A stretch of DNA of 64,000 bases. Origin: DAISJI01 sp964559835. GTDB lineage: Bacteria > Acidobacteriota > Terriglobia > Terriglobales > Acidobacteriaceae. Position 1 is the first letter of the stretch. Every line of letters begins with the position of its first letter. Under the pieces are notes generated by a model. That model was not told the DNA's origin. It saw nothing but the letters and a program-made list of their open reading frames with translations, and made no database searches. Positions 7,616 through 16,215 of this stretch are shown here, piece after piece. Both the position numbers and the translations under genes were made by a program. The stretch covers positions 62,001 to 126,000 of the forward strand of contig CAZLJE010000008.1 of assembly GCA_964559835.1 (NCBI GenBank), given 5' to 3'.

Positions 7616-8483
7616 GACCGCGCCTCGTCTGCGGAAGGTGGAGCGTTCGACGACGGACGATGTGCATGTGCAAATCTCCGATTCCCCGCGCTCGACCGAG
7701 CGGGTGCCTGCCCCTTCCCCCGAAGGCGGCCGCTACGTCTACGGCATCATCGAGAGCCGCGACACCGTCACGTTCGGCAAGATGGGCATCGGTGGTAGCG
7801 GCGAGATGGTCTACACCGTCCAGCACAAGGACATCGCGGCAGTCGTCAGCAAGACCGACGTCTACATCTTCGACCCGACGCGCGAGAACGCCCTCGCCCA
7901 CGAGCACGTGATCGAGACCGTCATGAAGACGCACACCATCATCCCGATGAGCTTCGGCACGGTGTTCCGCACCGACGACGATATCCGGGAGGTTCTGCGC
8001 TCGATCTACGCTTCGCTCAAAGACGTGCTCAAGCAGATGTCGGGCAAGGTGGAATTCGGCCTGAAGGTGAACTGGGACCGCGACACCGTGATCGAGGAAC
8101 TCAAGCGCGAAGACGAGGAGATCCGGCGGTTCCACCAGGAGATCACGCGCAAACACCTGCAATCGACCTACTTCGCCCGCATGCAGTTGGGGCGCATGAT
8201 CGAGAAGTCGCTGACCGAGCGGTCGTCGGTGTACGTGCGCGAGATCTACGAAGAGCTGCGCGGGTGCTGCGTGGCTTCGCGAGATAACAAGCCCATCGGC
8301 GACAAGATGATCATGAATGCGGCCTTTCTTATCGAGAAGGAACGCGAGGCCGAATTCGACGACGCCGTCAACCGTATCGCGCGGAAGTACGGCGACCGCC
8401 TCAACTTCAAGTACACCGGGCCGTGGCCGCCGTATAACTTTGTGAACATCCGCCTCAAGTTGGAGCGCGGACAAGCGAGCTAA
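7587..8483 (+). CDS. gvpF: Gas vesicle protein GvpF (GvpL/F family, copy 3)
   Basis: 298 aa, the best conserved F/L protein here: GRYVYGIIESRD, the central IIPMSFGTVFRTDDDI, and the C-terminal YTGPWPPYNFVNIRLKLE. The ATG sits within the response-regulator gene after a good AAGGAGAA site. A roughly 47-residue polar N-terminal extension precedes the conserved core. In characterised systems GvpF contacts GvpA and is part of the assembly machinery. Confidence 0.93.
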   Translation: MSKQKPPAVKTAPRLRKVERSTTDDVHVQISDSPRSTERVPAPSPEGGRYVYGIIESRDTVTFGKMGIGGSGEMVYTVQHKDIAAVVSKTDVYIFDPTRENALAHEHVIETVMKTHTIIPMSFGTVFRTDDDIREVLRSIYASLKDVLKQMSGKVEFGLKVNWDRDTVIEELKREDEEIRRFHQEITRKHLQSTYFARMQLGRMIEKSLTERSSVYVREIYEELRGCCVASRDNKPIGDKMIMNAAFLIEKEREAEFDDAVNRIARKYGDRLNFKYTGPWPPYNFVNIRLKLERGQAS

Positions 8484-8487
8484 AGCC

Positions 8488-8567
8488 GGCTCATGGCTCA
8501 TGGCATATGGCGCATGGAAACCCGCGCTGAATCCCATGAGCCATGTGCCATGAGCCATCAGCCATGT
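8488..8567. repeat. 7-nt-period word array (GGCTCAT type) forming an inverted pair before gvpG
   Basis: Left arm 8488-8517 reads GGCTCAT, GGCTCAT, GGCATAT, GGCGCAT. Right arm 8534-8567 reads the complementary words CCATGAG, CCATGTG, CCATGAG, CCATCAG. The arms can pair into a long imperfect hairpin whose 3' arm runs into the gvpG start codon, so it could affect gvpG translation. Confidence 0.8.
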
Positions 8568-8899
8568 TGTTCCTGACCGACCTTCTATTCGCGCCCATCA
8601 GCGGGTTCAAGTTCATCTTGAACACGCTGGCAAAGGTCGCGGAAGAGCAGTACACCGACGACGCGCCCATCAAGGAGCGCCTGCTCCAGCTCCAGGTGCA
8701 GTTGGACGAAGGCGAGATCACGGAAGAGGAATACATCGAGCAGGAGGCGGAGATCCTGCAACGGCTGCGCGACATCGAGAACCGCAAGCGCGAGATGGCC
8801 GGCTTGGAAGCGGAAGAGCGACAGCCACTCTCCGGGAAGGTGGCCGAGGGCTCGGGCGCATCCGTGACGATCGAAACCCACAAGGGGTACGGGCAGTAA
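8564..8899 (+). CDS. gvpG: Gas vesicle protein GvpG
   Basis: 111 aa from ATG 8564. The canonical GvpG start is clear: MLFLTDLLFAPISGFKFILN, followed by a charged helix with LQLQVQLDEGEITEEEYIEQ and EILQRLRDIENRKRE, likely coiled coil. GvpG is a small accessory protein that works with GvpF/L during assembly. An ATG at 8543 lies in the repeat array and would add seven non-conserved residues; it is rejected. Last gvp gene of the cluster; a tRNA gene follows. Confidence 0.93.
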   Translation: MLFLTDLLFAPISGFKFILNTLAKVAEEQYTDDAPIKERLLQLQVQLDEGEITEEEYIEQEAEILQRLRDIENRKREMAGLEAEERQPLSGKVAEGSGASVTIETHKGYGQ

Positions 8900-8931
8900 G
8901 GGCAAGGCGCCCGTTGCGCTCCACCCGATTT

Positions 8932-8961
8932 ACAAATCACCAATTACCAATTACAAATTAC
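8932..8961. repeat. 7-nt-period word array (ACCAATT type)
   Basis: ACAAATC, ACCAATT, ACCAATT, ACAAATT in strict 7-nt register, directly upstream of the tRNA-Gly gene in a 67-bp gap. AT-rich against a GC-rich background. Confidence 0.75.
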
Positions 8962-8966
8962 GTAGA

Positions 8967-9040
8967 GCGGGGTTGGTATATCGGTCGTGCCCAGGCTTCC
9001 CAAGCCTGTGAAACGGGTTCAACTCCCGTACCCCGCTCCA
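8967..9040 (+). tRNA. tRNA-Gly (anticodon CCC)
   Basis: A full cloverleaf folds: acceptor GCGGGGT with ACCCCGC, anticodon stem CAGGC/GCCTG around loop TTCCCAA (anticodon 8999-9001), T stem ACGGG/CCCGT with loop TTCAACT, discriminator T and encoded CCA (9038-9040). It reads GGG codons. The last 23 nt before CA are repeated at 15086-15108, marking it as a probable integration site. Confidence 0.93.
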
Positions 9041-9183
9041 ATCTTTCAATCACTTACGTCGTGTTTGCGTGGACTACAGGACGACGGTCCTGATTACGTG
9101 GACCACCTCCCGCCGGAATACGAACGTGTCGAGCGACGAATCAGCGGCAGAGTTGGTCAAACGTATCGACGGCGGTCAGAACT

Positions 9184-9918
9184 TTAAGGGTTGTATTGCC
9201 GGCGAGCTTCCTCGAGCGCCTGCTGAGGATCGCGTCCGGTCTCTTCCTTGTACCACGCCGGATGATGCGTCCACGCCCAAGGCTCATTCACCGTGCCACG
9301 TGTCATTGCTTGCATCGTACCGGGTTCGCCGATCGTGCTCAGGTAAATATGCACGAAGATTCCGGCCAGCATGATCAGCGCCGAAATGTCGTGGATGACG
9401 TAGCTGATGGCCACCAGCGGGCGTCCAAAAATTTCCGGGAACCACATGATCACACCGGTGATCACGTAAGCGACACATCCGATGACGATCTCCCAGAACT
9501 GGAACTTCTGTCCGGCGTTGAAGAACCCCACATCTGGGGGCTCAACAGCATTGCGGTGACTGGCGTAATCGACAATGTTCTTCATCCAGCGGGTGTCCCC
9601 TGGACCCCAACTCATGACGCCTGCCCAGTTCAGGGCCTGAAGACCGAAGAAGAGGACGAAACCCAATCCGAACCACGGATGAAGCAGGCGTGTCATCGCT
9701 CCGCCGCCGAACAGAGGCGTGAACCAGCGGAATATCCATGGCATGTAAATGGCGAATCCGGAGAGCAACGCGAGGAAGAAAAAAATCCCGTACATCCAGT
9801 GCAGGAACCGCGTGTATGCGCGATGGCGCAACAATTCGCCCTGGTAGACGACAGTCAGGCCCTTCCGGTTGATGAAGTTGTCCGGCTTGCGATCGAGGTT
9901 TTCAGCTCTTGTAGCCAC
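9184..9918 (-). CDS. fdnI: Formate dehydrogenase gamma subunit (cytochrome b)
   Basis: 244 aa from a GTG directly after the fdnH stop. Four hydrophobic segments are visible (YGIFFFLALLSGFAIYM; LGFVLFFGLQALNW; IVIGCVAYVITGVIMWF; IHDISALIMLAGIFVHIYL) with histidines placed as haem b ligands (FLHWMYG, HDISA, VHIYL). In FDH-N this subunit takes electrons from the beta subunit and reduces quinone in the membrane. Last gene of the fdhE-fdnGHI operon. A 143-bp gap separates it from the tRNA-Gly gene; nothing else is seen there. Confidence 0.92.
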   Translation of the reverse strand: MATRAENLDRKPDNFINRKGLTVVYQGELLRHRAYTRFLHWMYGIFFFLALLSGFAIYMPWIFRWFTPLFGGGAMTRLLHPWFGLGFVLFFGLQALNWAGVMSWGPGDTRWMKNIVDYASHRNAVEPPDVGFFNAGQKFQFWEIVIGCVAYVITGVIMWFPEIFGRPLVAISYVIHDISALIMLAGIFVHIYLSTIGEPGTMQAMTRGTVNEPWAWTHHPAWYKEETGRDPQQALEEARRQYNP

Positions 9919-10833
9919 CTATTTCTCCTTCCTCGTTTCGCCGCCGTCAACCTTTTTCACGGGAGGTTGCGGTTGCACGCGTCGCGGGCCCTCGGTGACG
10001 TAGTGCAGGATCACGCCCGCGAACGCCATCATCGACCCGATCAATCCGATCGGTTTGAACCAGTTCTTCCAAATCGTGAAGCTCACCGGGATGCGCGGTT
10101 TAGCCGGCAGGCCACCGTACCGCTGCGGATTTTTAGCGTCATGCAATACGTACACGACGGACGTTCCGCCGATGGTCTCAGGGTCATAGACACCGGCATC
10201 CTTGAATCCCGCATGGTCCTGGAGTTGCTTCACCCGCGTGCCCGCGAGCATCAGCATGTCGTCCTTGGTCCCAAAGTGCAGGCAGCCGGTCGGACACGCC
10301 TTGATGCAAGCCGGCTCGAGACCTGCGCCCACGCGGTCGGAGCACAGCGTGCACTTGTAAACCTTTTTCGTCGCCGCATTGAACTTGGGGACGTTGAACG
10401 GACAACCGGCGACGCAGAACTGACAGCCGATGCAGTTCTCCTGCTGGAAATCTACGATCCCGTTCTCATACTGGACGATCGCGCCATCCGCAGGACATGC
10501 CGCCAAGCATCCCGGATCGGCGCAGTGCATACACTGGTGCTTGCGCATCAACCACTGGAAAGTGCCATCCGGATTGGTGACTTCGTCAAACTTGATGAGG
10601 TTCCAATAATTCCAGTTGGTGTCGGGCATCGTCTGGTAGGTGTTGTCGAACATCGTGGGCTGGAATGGCATGTCGTTCCATTCCACGCACGCGACTTCGC
10701 ATGCCTTGCAGCCAATGCATGTCGTCGTGTCGATCAGCTTGCAGAGTGTTTGCTGACGCTGGGTGCCCTTGCCGGGTACCGGCCCGGGGTGGCCCGAGAT
10801 TTTCTGGACTTGCAGCGTCTTGCGATCGCTCAT
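9919..10833 (-). CDS. fdnH: Formate dehydrogenase beta subunit (four-cluster ferredoxin)
   Basis: 304 aa. Cysteine motifs for four [4Fe-4S] clusters are present: TTCIGCKACEVACVEWND, HQCMHCADPGCLAACP, ENCIGCQFCVAGCP and YKCTLCSDRV...ACIKACP. A single C-terminal hydrophobic helix (FKPIGLIGSMMAFAGVILHY) anchors it, as in FdnH/FdhH3-type subunits. It carries electrons from the catalytic alpha subunit to cytochrome b. A strong GGAGG site precedes the ATG; the start is 10 nt after fdnG. Confidence 0.94.
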   Translation of the reverse strand: MSDRKTLQVQKISGHPGPVPGKGTQRQQTLCKLIDTTTCIGCKACEVACVEWNDMPFQPTMFDNTYQTMPDTNWNYWNLIKFDEVTNPDGTFQWLMRKHQCMHCADPGCLAACPADGAIVQYENGIVDFQQENCIGCQFCVAGCPFNVPKFNAATKKVYKCTLCSDRVGAGLEPACIKACPTGCLHFGTKDDMLMLAGTRVKQLQDHAGFKDAGVYDPETIGGTSVVYVLHDAKNPQRYGGLPAKPRIPVSFTIWKNWFKPIGLIGSMMAFAGVILHYVTEGPRRVQPQPPVKKVDGGETRKEK

Positions 10834-10843
10834 CTCGGGCCTC

Positions 10844-13800
10844 CTATGCTTTCTCGAGCTTCACCAGGAAGCCCTTGAATTCAGGTGTATAAGCGTTCGG
10901 GTCGATTACCGCCGGCGAGAGAAAGTTCGCCGGGATCCTTGCGGTCTTGCCTTCGTCTTCCGCGATACCCCGGTACCCCCAGTGGATCGGAACGCCGATC
11001 TGGAAGGTCTTCTTACCATCGACCATCATGGCCTTGATGCGCTTCGTGACCATCGCCTTGGCGATGTACTCGGCGCGGGCGCTCGTTACTTTCACCTTCT
11101 CTCCCCCGCGAAGGCCCAGCTGGTCGGCGAGTTCGGCTGGAATCTCGACAAAGGGTTCCGGCACCAACTGAACGTTCATGGGATTGTTCTTCGTCCAGTA
11201 GTGATAGTGCTCGGTGAGACGGTACGTGGTGCAGATGATGTTGAATCCCTGGTCCACGGTGCCATACTTGTCCATGTCCGTCTTGAACCGCTTGGCCAGC
11301 GGATTATTGGACTGACCCGGATGGAGAGGATTCGCGATCGGGCTCTCAGTCGGCTCGTAATGTTCTGGGAACGGACCGTCCGCGACGGCGCCGATCGGAA
11401 CGAACAGGCGTCCGACACCCTCCGGATTCATGATGAACGGGCCCATGTGCTCGTCGGGCTTGGAATCGGCCTTGAAATCAGGGACATCGTTGCCGACCCA
11501 CTTTTGCTGCCCTTCGTTCCACCAGATTTGTTTCCGCTCCGGGTCCCAAGGCTTGCCGTTCAGGTCGCAGGAGGCTCGGTTATACATGACGCGCCGGTTC
11601 GCGGGCCACGACCAGGCCCAGTTCTGGTAAATGCCCAGTCCCGAAGGGTCCTCCGTGCCACGGCGTTGGATCATCGCGCCAGCTTCCGTCCAGGAACCGC
11701 AGTAGAGCCAGTTTCCAGACATCGTAGAGCCGTCATCGCGCAGGAATGCGAAGCCGGGAAGCTGCTGGCCCGCTTTGATCGTTGTACTCGTCTTCTCGTC
11801 GGTTACATCGGCAAGCGCTTTGCCGTTGATCTCTTTCGCCACCTCGGACAGCGACGGGTTATTCGGATTCGTATAGTTCCACGCGACCTTGAGTATTGGA
11901 TCGGGGAACTTGCCGCCTTCCTTCTGGTACTTCTCGCGGACCTTGAGGAATATGCGGGCCAAGATCTCCTGGTCGACCTTGCAATCGCCCGGCGGTGGTA
12001 CGGCCGCGAACTTCCACTGCAGCCAGCGGGCGGAGTTGACGAAAGTTCCATCCTTCTCCGCGAATCCCGCTCCCGGCAGACGATACACAGTGGTGTTGAT
12101 CTTCTTCATGTCGTCTGTGGTCGTGCCCGGGGCGCGCCAGAATTCGCTGGTTTCGTCCGGATAGATCTCGCAAACGACGAGGAAATCGGCCTTTTTCAGG
12201 GCTTCGATATTCTTCTTGGCGTTGGGCCCGATCATGACGCCGTTCATGCCAAAGGCCAGCATGCCTTTGACCTTGCCGTTGTACATGTCGTCCCAGATCT
12301 CAGCCCAGGAATACTTGCGGTCGATCTTGGGAAGCCAATTGAAACCGAAGTCGTTCTCCTTGGTCGCGGCGTCGCCGTACAGCGCTTTCAGGAACGACAC
12401 GGTGAATGCCGGGGTGTTCGACCAATAGTTGTAGGAATTCCACTCCTTCGGCTTCGACGCTTTCGGAGTAGTCCGCGTCAGGTATGCCTTCAGGTCCGTA
12501 TCCGCGGGTGTCGGCATCTTCAGATAGCCGGGCAGAATATCGAAGATTCCCGCCATATCGGTGGCGCCTTGGATGTTGGAGTGTCCGCGCAACGCGTTCA
12601 CTCCGCCGCCGGCACGTCCGACGTTGCCAAGCAGGAGCTGGATCATCGCGGCGGTGCGGATGGTCTGCGTCCCTGAGGAATGTTGCGTCCAACCCACCGC
12701 GTAAATGATCGTCCCCACCTTCTTCATGTCGCCGTTCTTGCGGATCGACGTGAAGGTGTCCCACGCTTTGATTGCCTGCTCTTTCGGAATGCCGGTGATA
12801 CGCTCCACCATCTCCGGCGTGTAGCGCGAATACTGTTGCTTCAGCAGTTGGAAGACGCAGCGTGGATGCTGTAACGAAAGATCGAAATTGACGTTCGGTG
12901 GCAGTGCCGGCGGCGGAACCGGGCCTGCACCCATGCCCTTTGCACCAGCGGGACCTTGTGCTTGGTAGCCCTGGCCTTCCGCTTTAGTGGCACCTGGTGA
13001 ACCCGTGCCCTTGGTCGGCACAGCTCCAGTGCCGCCGACCTCTTCGTAGTTCCACGTTCCCTTGTCGTAAGTCTTGGCGGTCGCGTTGAAACCGGAGTAA
13101 TGACCGTCCTCCGGAAGCTTAAAACCGTCCTTCACGATGAAAGACGCATTCGTGTAGTTGACCAGGTAGTCGTGGTTGAATCGGTCGTTCGCGAGGGCGT
13201 AATTGATCAAGCCGCCGAGGAAGGCAATGTCGGATCCCGTCCGAATCTGGAGAAATTGATCGGCCTGCGAAGCCGTCCGCGTGAAGCGTGGATCTACGAC
13301 GATGACCTTGGCGTTGCGATTGCGCTTCGCCTCCACCACCCACTTGAAGCCGCACGGATGGTTCTCGGCCGGATTCCCACCCATGATCAACATCATGTCG
13401 GTATTCTTGATGTCGATCCAGCCGTTGGTCATCGCCCCGCGTCCGAATGTTGGTCCCAAACTTGAGACCGTTGGGCCGTGTCAAACGCGTGCCTGGTTTT
13501 CCAGGCACGTGACCCCCATCGCACGCATTGACTTCACAACCAGGAAATTGAACTCGTTGGTGTCGGTGCATCCACCGGCGAAGGCCAGGTTCTCGAGACG
13601 ATTGACGGTCTTGCCGTTCGCATCGGTCTCGACAAAACCTGCATCGCGCGTCTTCTTCGTCCACGTGGCAATCTCGTCGATGGCCTGGTCCCATCCGATA
13701 TCTTCCCAGTGGTCCGACCCGGGGCGCCGCACCTGCGGCTTCAGCAGGCGCCGCTCGTTAACGATGTCCTGGAGCAGCGACGATCCTTTCGGACAGAGCG

Positions 13801-14068
13801 TCCCGCGGTTGATCGGGTGGTCGGGATCACCTTCTACGTGCACGACCTGGGGTGTGACGTTCTTCGCCCGGTCGCCGATGGTGTGGATGATGACCCCGCA
13901 ACTCACCGAACAATACGGACACGTACTCCGTGTCTCGGTGGTGCGCGAGATCTTCAATTCCGACGACTGCGCATACAGAGGTTGGAGTTCGAAGCCGAGG
14001 AGGGAGACACCTATGGTTCCAGCCACCCCGGTCTTGATGAAAGAACGTCGCGAGAGGTCCACAAACAC
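10844..14068 (-). CDS. fdnG: Formate dehydrogenase alpha subunit, selenocysteine-containing (UGA at codon 196)
   Basis: One gene read through an in-frame TGA (13481-13483), total 1074 residues. The N-terminus has a Tat signal (LSRRSFIKTG), then the [4Fe-4S] motif CPYCSVSCG...GTLCPKGSS. The UGA context NQARV-U-HGPTV is the invariant active-site sequence of FDH-N, and Sec falls at residue 196 as in E. coli FdnG. Downstream TFGRGAMTN, MGGNPAENHP and the rest follow the molybdopterin-bis-MGD fold. It oxidises formate to CO2, probably in the periplasm. A SECIS hairpin follows the UGA. A break into two ORFs is therefore not a frameshift. About 60 residues longer than E. coli FdnG, mainly from a Gly/Pro/Ala-rich loop near residues 330-380. 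Confidence 0.96.
13452..13483 (-). promoter_or_regulatory. Bacterial SECIS element with the Sec UGA codon
   Basis: On the reverse strand, 11 nt after TGA, GGTCTC-AAGTTT-GGGACC forms a 6-bp stem with a six-base loop holding the conserved GU at loop positions 3-4 (E. coli fdhF loop: AGGUCU). This is the SelB-recognised hairpin that directs selenocysteine insertion. Confidence 0.9.
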
Positions 14069-14187
14069 CTCCTGTCAACTGCGAGGTCGCGTAAAGGATG
14101 TTTTGCAGTCCAGGGCGAACTGCTTTCATCCACGTTGGCGAAAAAGGTACACCCTAGCAAGGGACGTGTCAACGAACCGAGTCGTCG

Positions 14188-15009
14188 CTAAAAACCCATC
14201 AGATTCGGTACGATCTTGATGTAACCGTGCTCAGCGGCCCAAACATCCAGCACCGCCAGTGCGACTTCATCCACTAGCGGCACCGCGCGGCCGGAAATCG
14301 TAAGGTCCACCGCCTTGAGGTACCGTTTGCACGTGTCACATCCCTCGACGCGGACATGGGCGCATTCTTCGGCGGAGTAACGAGGCAGCTTTTCTTTGTC
14401 CTCTTCGCCGCACCACGAGCAAATAACCCTGCGATACACCCATTCTCGGAGGCAGAAGGAGCACAGTAACCAGCGGCGCCCACCATCGCCTTCCGGACGC
14501 AGCACGGCCGCCTGCGGGAGGCCACCGCACGCCGGACAAACGCTCTTGGAGTAGTTCTCGTCTGCAGGCAATTGCGATTGCAGATTCTCCAGGATCGGTT
14601 GCAGACAAGCGCGAGCGAAAAAAGCCACTGCCGGCTCTAGCTCGCTCGGCATAAGCAGTGATTTCAGCGAGTCTCGCCAATACTCTTCCCCGGCGTCCTG
14701 CAGTTCCTTCGCCTTGATAGCTATAGATCCAGGACCGGAACTTATCGTCACAGCAAGGATCGCAGGCATTCTGGACGCGGCAAATGCAACATCGACCTGC
14801 TCGCGTAATGGGGAGTTCGTGTCGAGAATCGAATTGTAGGCGTCGGCGACCTCTCGTTGGAATTCGAGTACGGCTCCATAGAACCGCAAGACGCTCGCTG
14901 CTGTCGGGTACTGGTCCTGCAACTCACGGCACCGGTGGATTCGGTCCCGCCATCGGCGCTGGCGAATGCCCAACTCGGTCTGGGTAAAGGAAGCCATAGA
15001 AGCGCTCAT
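14188..15009 (-). CDS. fdhE: FdhE-type formate dehydrogenase accessory protein
   Basis: About 273 aa. The C-terminal half carries the FdhE rubredoxin-like cysteine pairs: CPACGGLPQA, LLCSFCLREW, ICSWCGEED and VEGCDTCKRYLKAVD. FdhE binds the Tat-exported FDH-N catalytic subunit and is needed for its activity. The N-terminal half is helical and poorly conserved. ATG 15009 (MSASMAS) is chosen; GTG 15024 and ATG 14997 are possible. First gene of the operon, followed by a 119-bp gap to fdnG. Its promoter must lie in 15010-15085 or upstream. Confidence 0.88.
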   Translation of the reverse strand: MSASMASFTQTELGIRQRRWRDRIHRCRELQDQYPTAASVLRFYGAVLEFQREVADAYNSILDTNSPLREQVDVAFAASRMPAILAVTISSGPGSIAIKAKELQDAGEEYWRDSLKSLLMPSELEPAVAFFARACLQPILENLQSQLPADENYSKSVCPACGGLPQAAVLRPEGDGGRRWLLCSFCLREWVYRRVICSWCGEEDKEKLPRYSAEECAHVRVEGCDTCKRYLKAVDLTISGRAVPLVDEVALAVLDVWAAEHGYIKIVPNLMGF

Positions 15010-15085
15010 CTTCCCACATCTCACTCCCTACCCAAAGCCTCGCACGCCTTCCTTGCCGGAATACAGCAGCTCAGGGAACCCGTCG

Positions 15086-15108
15086 GGGTTCAACTCCCGT
15101 ACCCCGCT
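15086..15108. repeat. Duplicate of the tRNA-Gly 3' end (putative attachment site)
   Basis: 23 bp identical to tRNA-Gly positions 9015-9037 (from GGGTTCAACTCCCG through the acceptor CCCCGCT), followed by TCA instead of CCA. The rest of a tRNA is absent. Together with the intact tRNA it brackets the formate dehydrogenase operon, the pattern left by site-specific integration into a tRNA 3' end. Confidence 0.8.
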
Positions 15109-15130
15109 TCAGGCAGTTGAGCATACGAAA

Positions 15131-15156
15131 AGCCGAGCTTCGCAGCTCGGCTTTCG
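15131..15156 (-). terminator. Rho-independent terminator of the PEP-CTERM gene (bidirectional shape)
   Basis: AGCCGAGCT-TCGC-AGCTCGGCT is a perfect 9-bp stem with A-rich and T-rich flanks. It lies 27 nt past the stop of the reverse-strand PEP-CTERM gene and beside the tRNA remnant. Confidence 0.8.
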
Positions 15157-15179
15157 GTTTGAACAGCAGTGTGTTCGGT

Positions 15180-15818
15180 TTACTTGTGTTTGCGCCGAAC
15201 CAATCCACCGAGCGCCAGCAGGCCAACACCAAGGAGCATGATGGAAGCCGGTTCGGGAGTTACAACGCAGGTGCCTCCGTTCGGGCAGTTGATGTCGTTT
15301 GAGATCTGCCCGACCTTGTTGGTGGAGCTAACGCTGCCGTTGTAAAACGTGGCTTGAATGTGGTAAGGGTTGATCGTCCCGTTCACGAGGGCCGGATTGA
15401 AATACGCTGTGAAGGAGTAGCTGTACGGACCTGACAGCGTTCCGCCCCCGTTTGTCGCCGTCGTCGCCCAGCAGACGAAGTTTGAGTTGTTGGACTGGCA
15501 ATCGCCGGCTCCGCTATTTCCACCGACGGTGCCATAGATGCCGTCTATCCATCCTGACGGCTGGGTTGTCCCGACTAGCGCGCCGCTCTTTGTGTTCAGA
15601 ACATCGAAGGCCACTTCACCTAACCAGTTGCAGTTTGCGAACAGCGTGCAGCTGTTACCGGAGAGGGTGGCTGTGAAGAACGTATCTCCGTTGAACGTTC
15701 CCCCCGATTGGGTGCCCGTTGTAACGGTTACCGTAATCCCACCAAAGGTGTCGGCGTATGCCGCTCCGCTTGCGACGATCAGAAGCGCGAGCAGGCAACA
15801 GACAATTTTCAGGCGCAT
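15180..15818 (-). CDS. PEP-CTERM sorting-domain protein
   Basis: 212 aa. An N-terminal signal peptide (MRLKIVCCLLALLIVASGAAYA), a Thr/Gly/Ser-rich mature region with few charged residues and several Cys, then the PEP-CTERM tail TPEPASIMLLGVGLLALGGL followed by VRRKHK. Such proteins are processed by an exosortase and linked to exopolysaccharide or surface structures. No exosortase is in this window. The mature part is not a recognised enzyme; a surface or matrix role is inferred. A terminator follows. Confidence 0.9.
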   Translation of the reverse strand: MRLKIVCCLLALLIVASGAAYADTFGGITVTVTTGTQSGGTFNGDTFFTATLSGNSCTLFANCNWLGEVAFDVLNTKSGALVGTTQPSGWIDGIYGTVGGNSGAGDCQSNNSNFVCWATTATNGGGTLSGPYSYSFTAYFNPALVNGTINPYHIQATFYNGSVSSTNKVGQISNDINCPNGGTCVVTPEPASIMLLGVGLLALGGLVRRKHK

Positions 15819-16215
15819 ATGTTCCTCCTGCGTTTCGCCATGTCGGCGAGGATGTCGGCAGACTGGATTCTGCCGGGGGGGAATTTCAGTGCAGCGGCGG
15901 AAGGTTCGCTGGCGCGCGCTGCAATCCGGATGTCGTGGAACCGTGCTTATCCGGGTGTCGTGCCGTCTCTGGCCTTTTCCGGCCGACTCCGTAGGTACGT
16001 GGCCCGAGCAGGTGCAAATTGTTTACCAGAGTTCCTGAGAGGAAATGAAGTTTTAGAATATGAAAGTCGCAATGTTTTGCAGCTACTTGGGAAAGTAATT
16101 CGCCAGGTTAAGGCGAACGACTTAATTCCGCAGAAATGCGCCAATAGTGCGCGTTTTCACGCACCTCACGTCAGCTGTGGAATGAAGTTCATTTGCAGAG
16201 AGAAACTTCTTTGCA
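15819..16215. other. Intergenic region upstream of the PEP-CTERM gene
   Basis: 397 bp between two reverse-strand genes. It must hold the PEP-CTERM gene promoter; AGGAGGAAC just upstream of that ATG is its Shine-Dalgarno site. The side nearer the NTP-transferase gene is relatively AT-rich. I see no convincing gene; the ORFs reading across it are biased shadow frames. Confidence 0.5.

Noticed and set aside
10763..12676. 637-aa forward ORF opposite fdnG
   Set aside because: It lies opposite the conserved FDH alpha gene, has no domains and is a long frame produced by high GC.
13459..13484. Frameshift or nonsense mutation splitting the FDH alpha gene
   Set aside because: The TGA lies at the exact selenocysteine position (codon 196, NQARV-U-HGPTV) and is followed by a SECIS hairpin. 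Both halves are otherwise intact, so it is a recoded selenoprotein.
15020..15115. A second tRNA gene (for example selC for selenocysteine)
   Set aside because: Only the T arm and acceptor 3' end match a tRNA. There is no anticodon stem-loop with TCA or any other anticodon, and no long variable arm. It is a tRNA 3' fragment.
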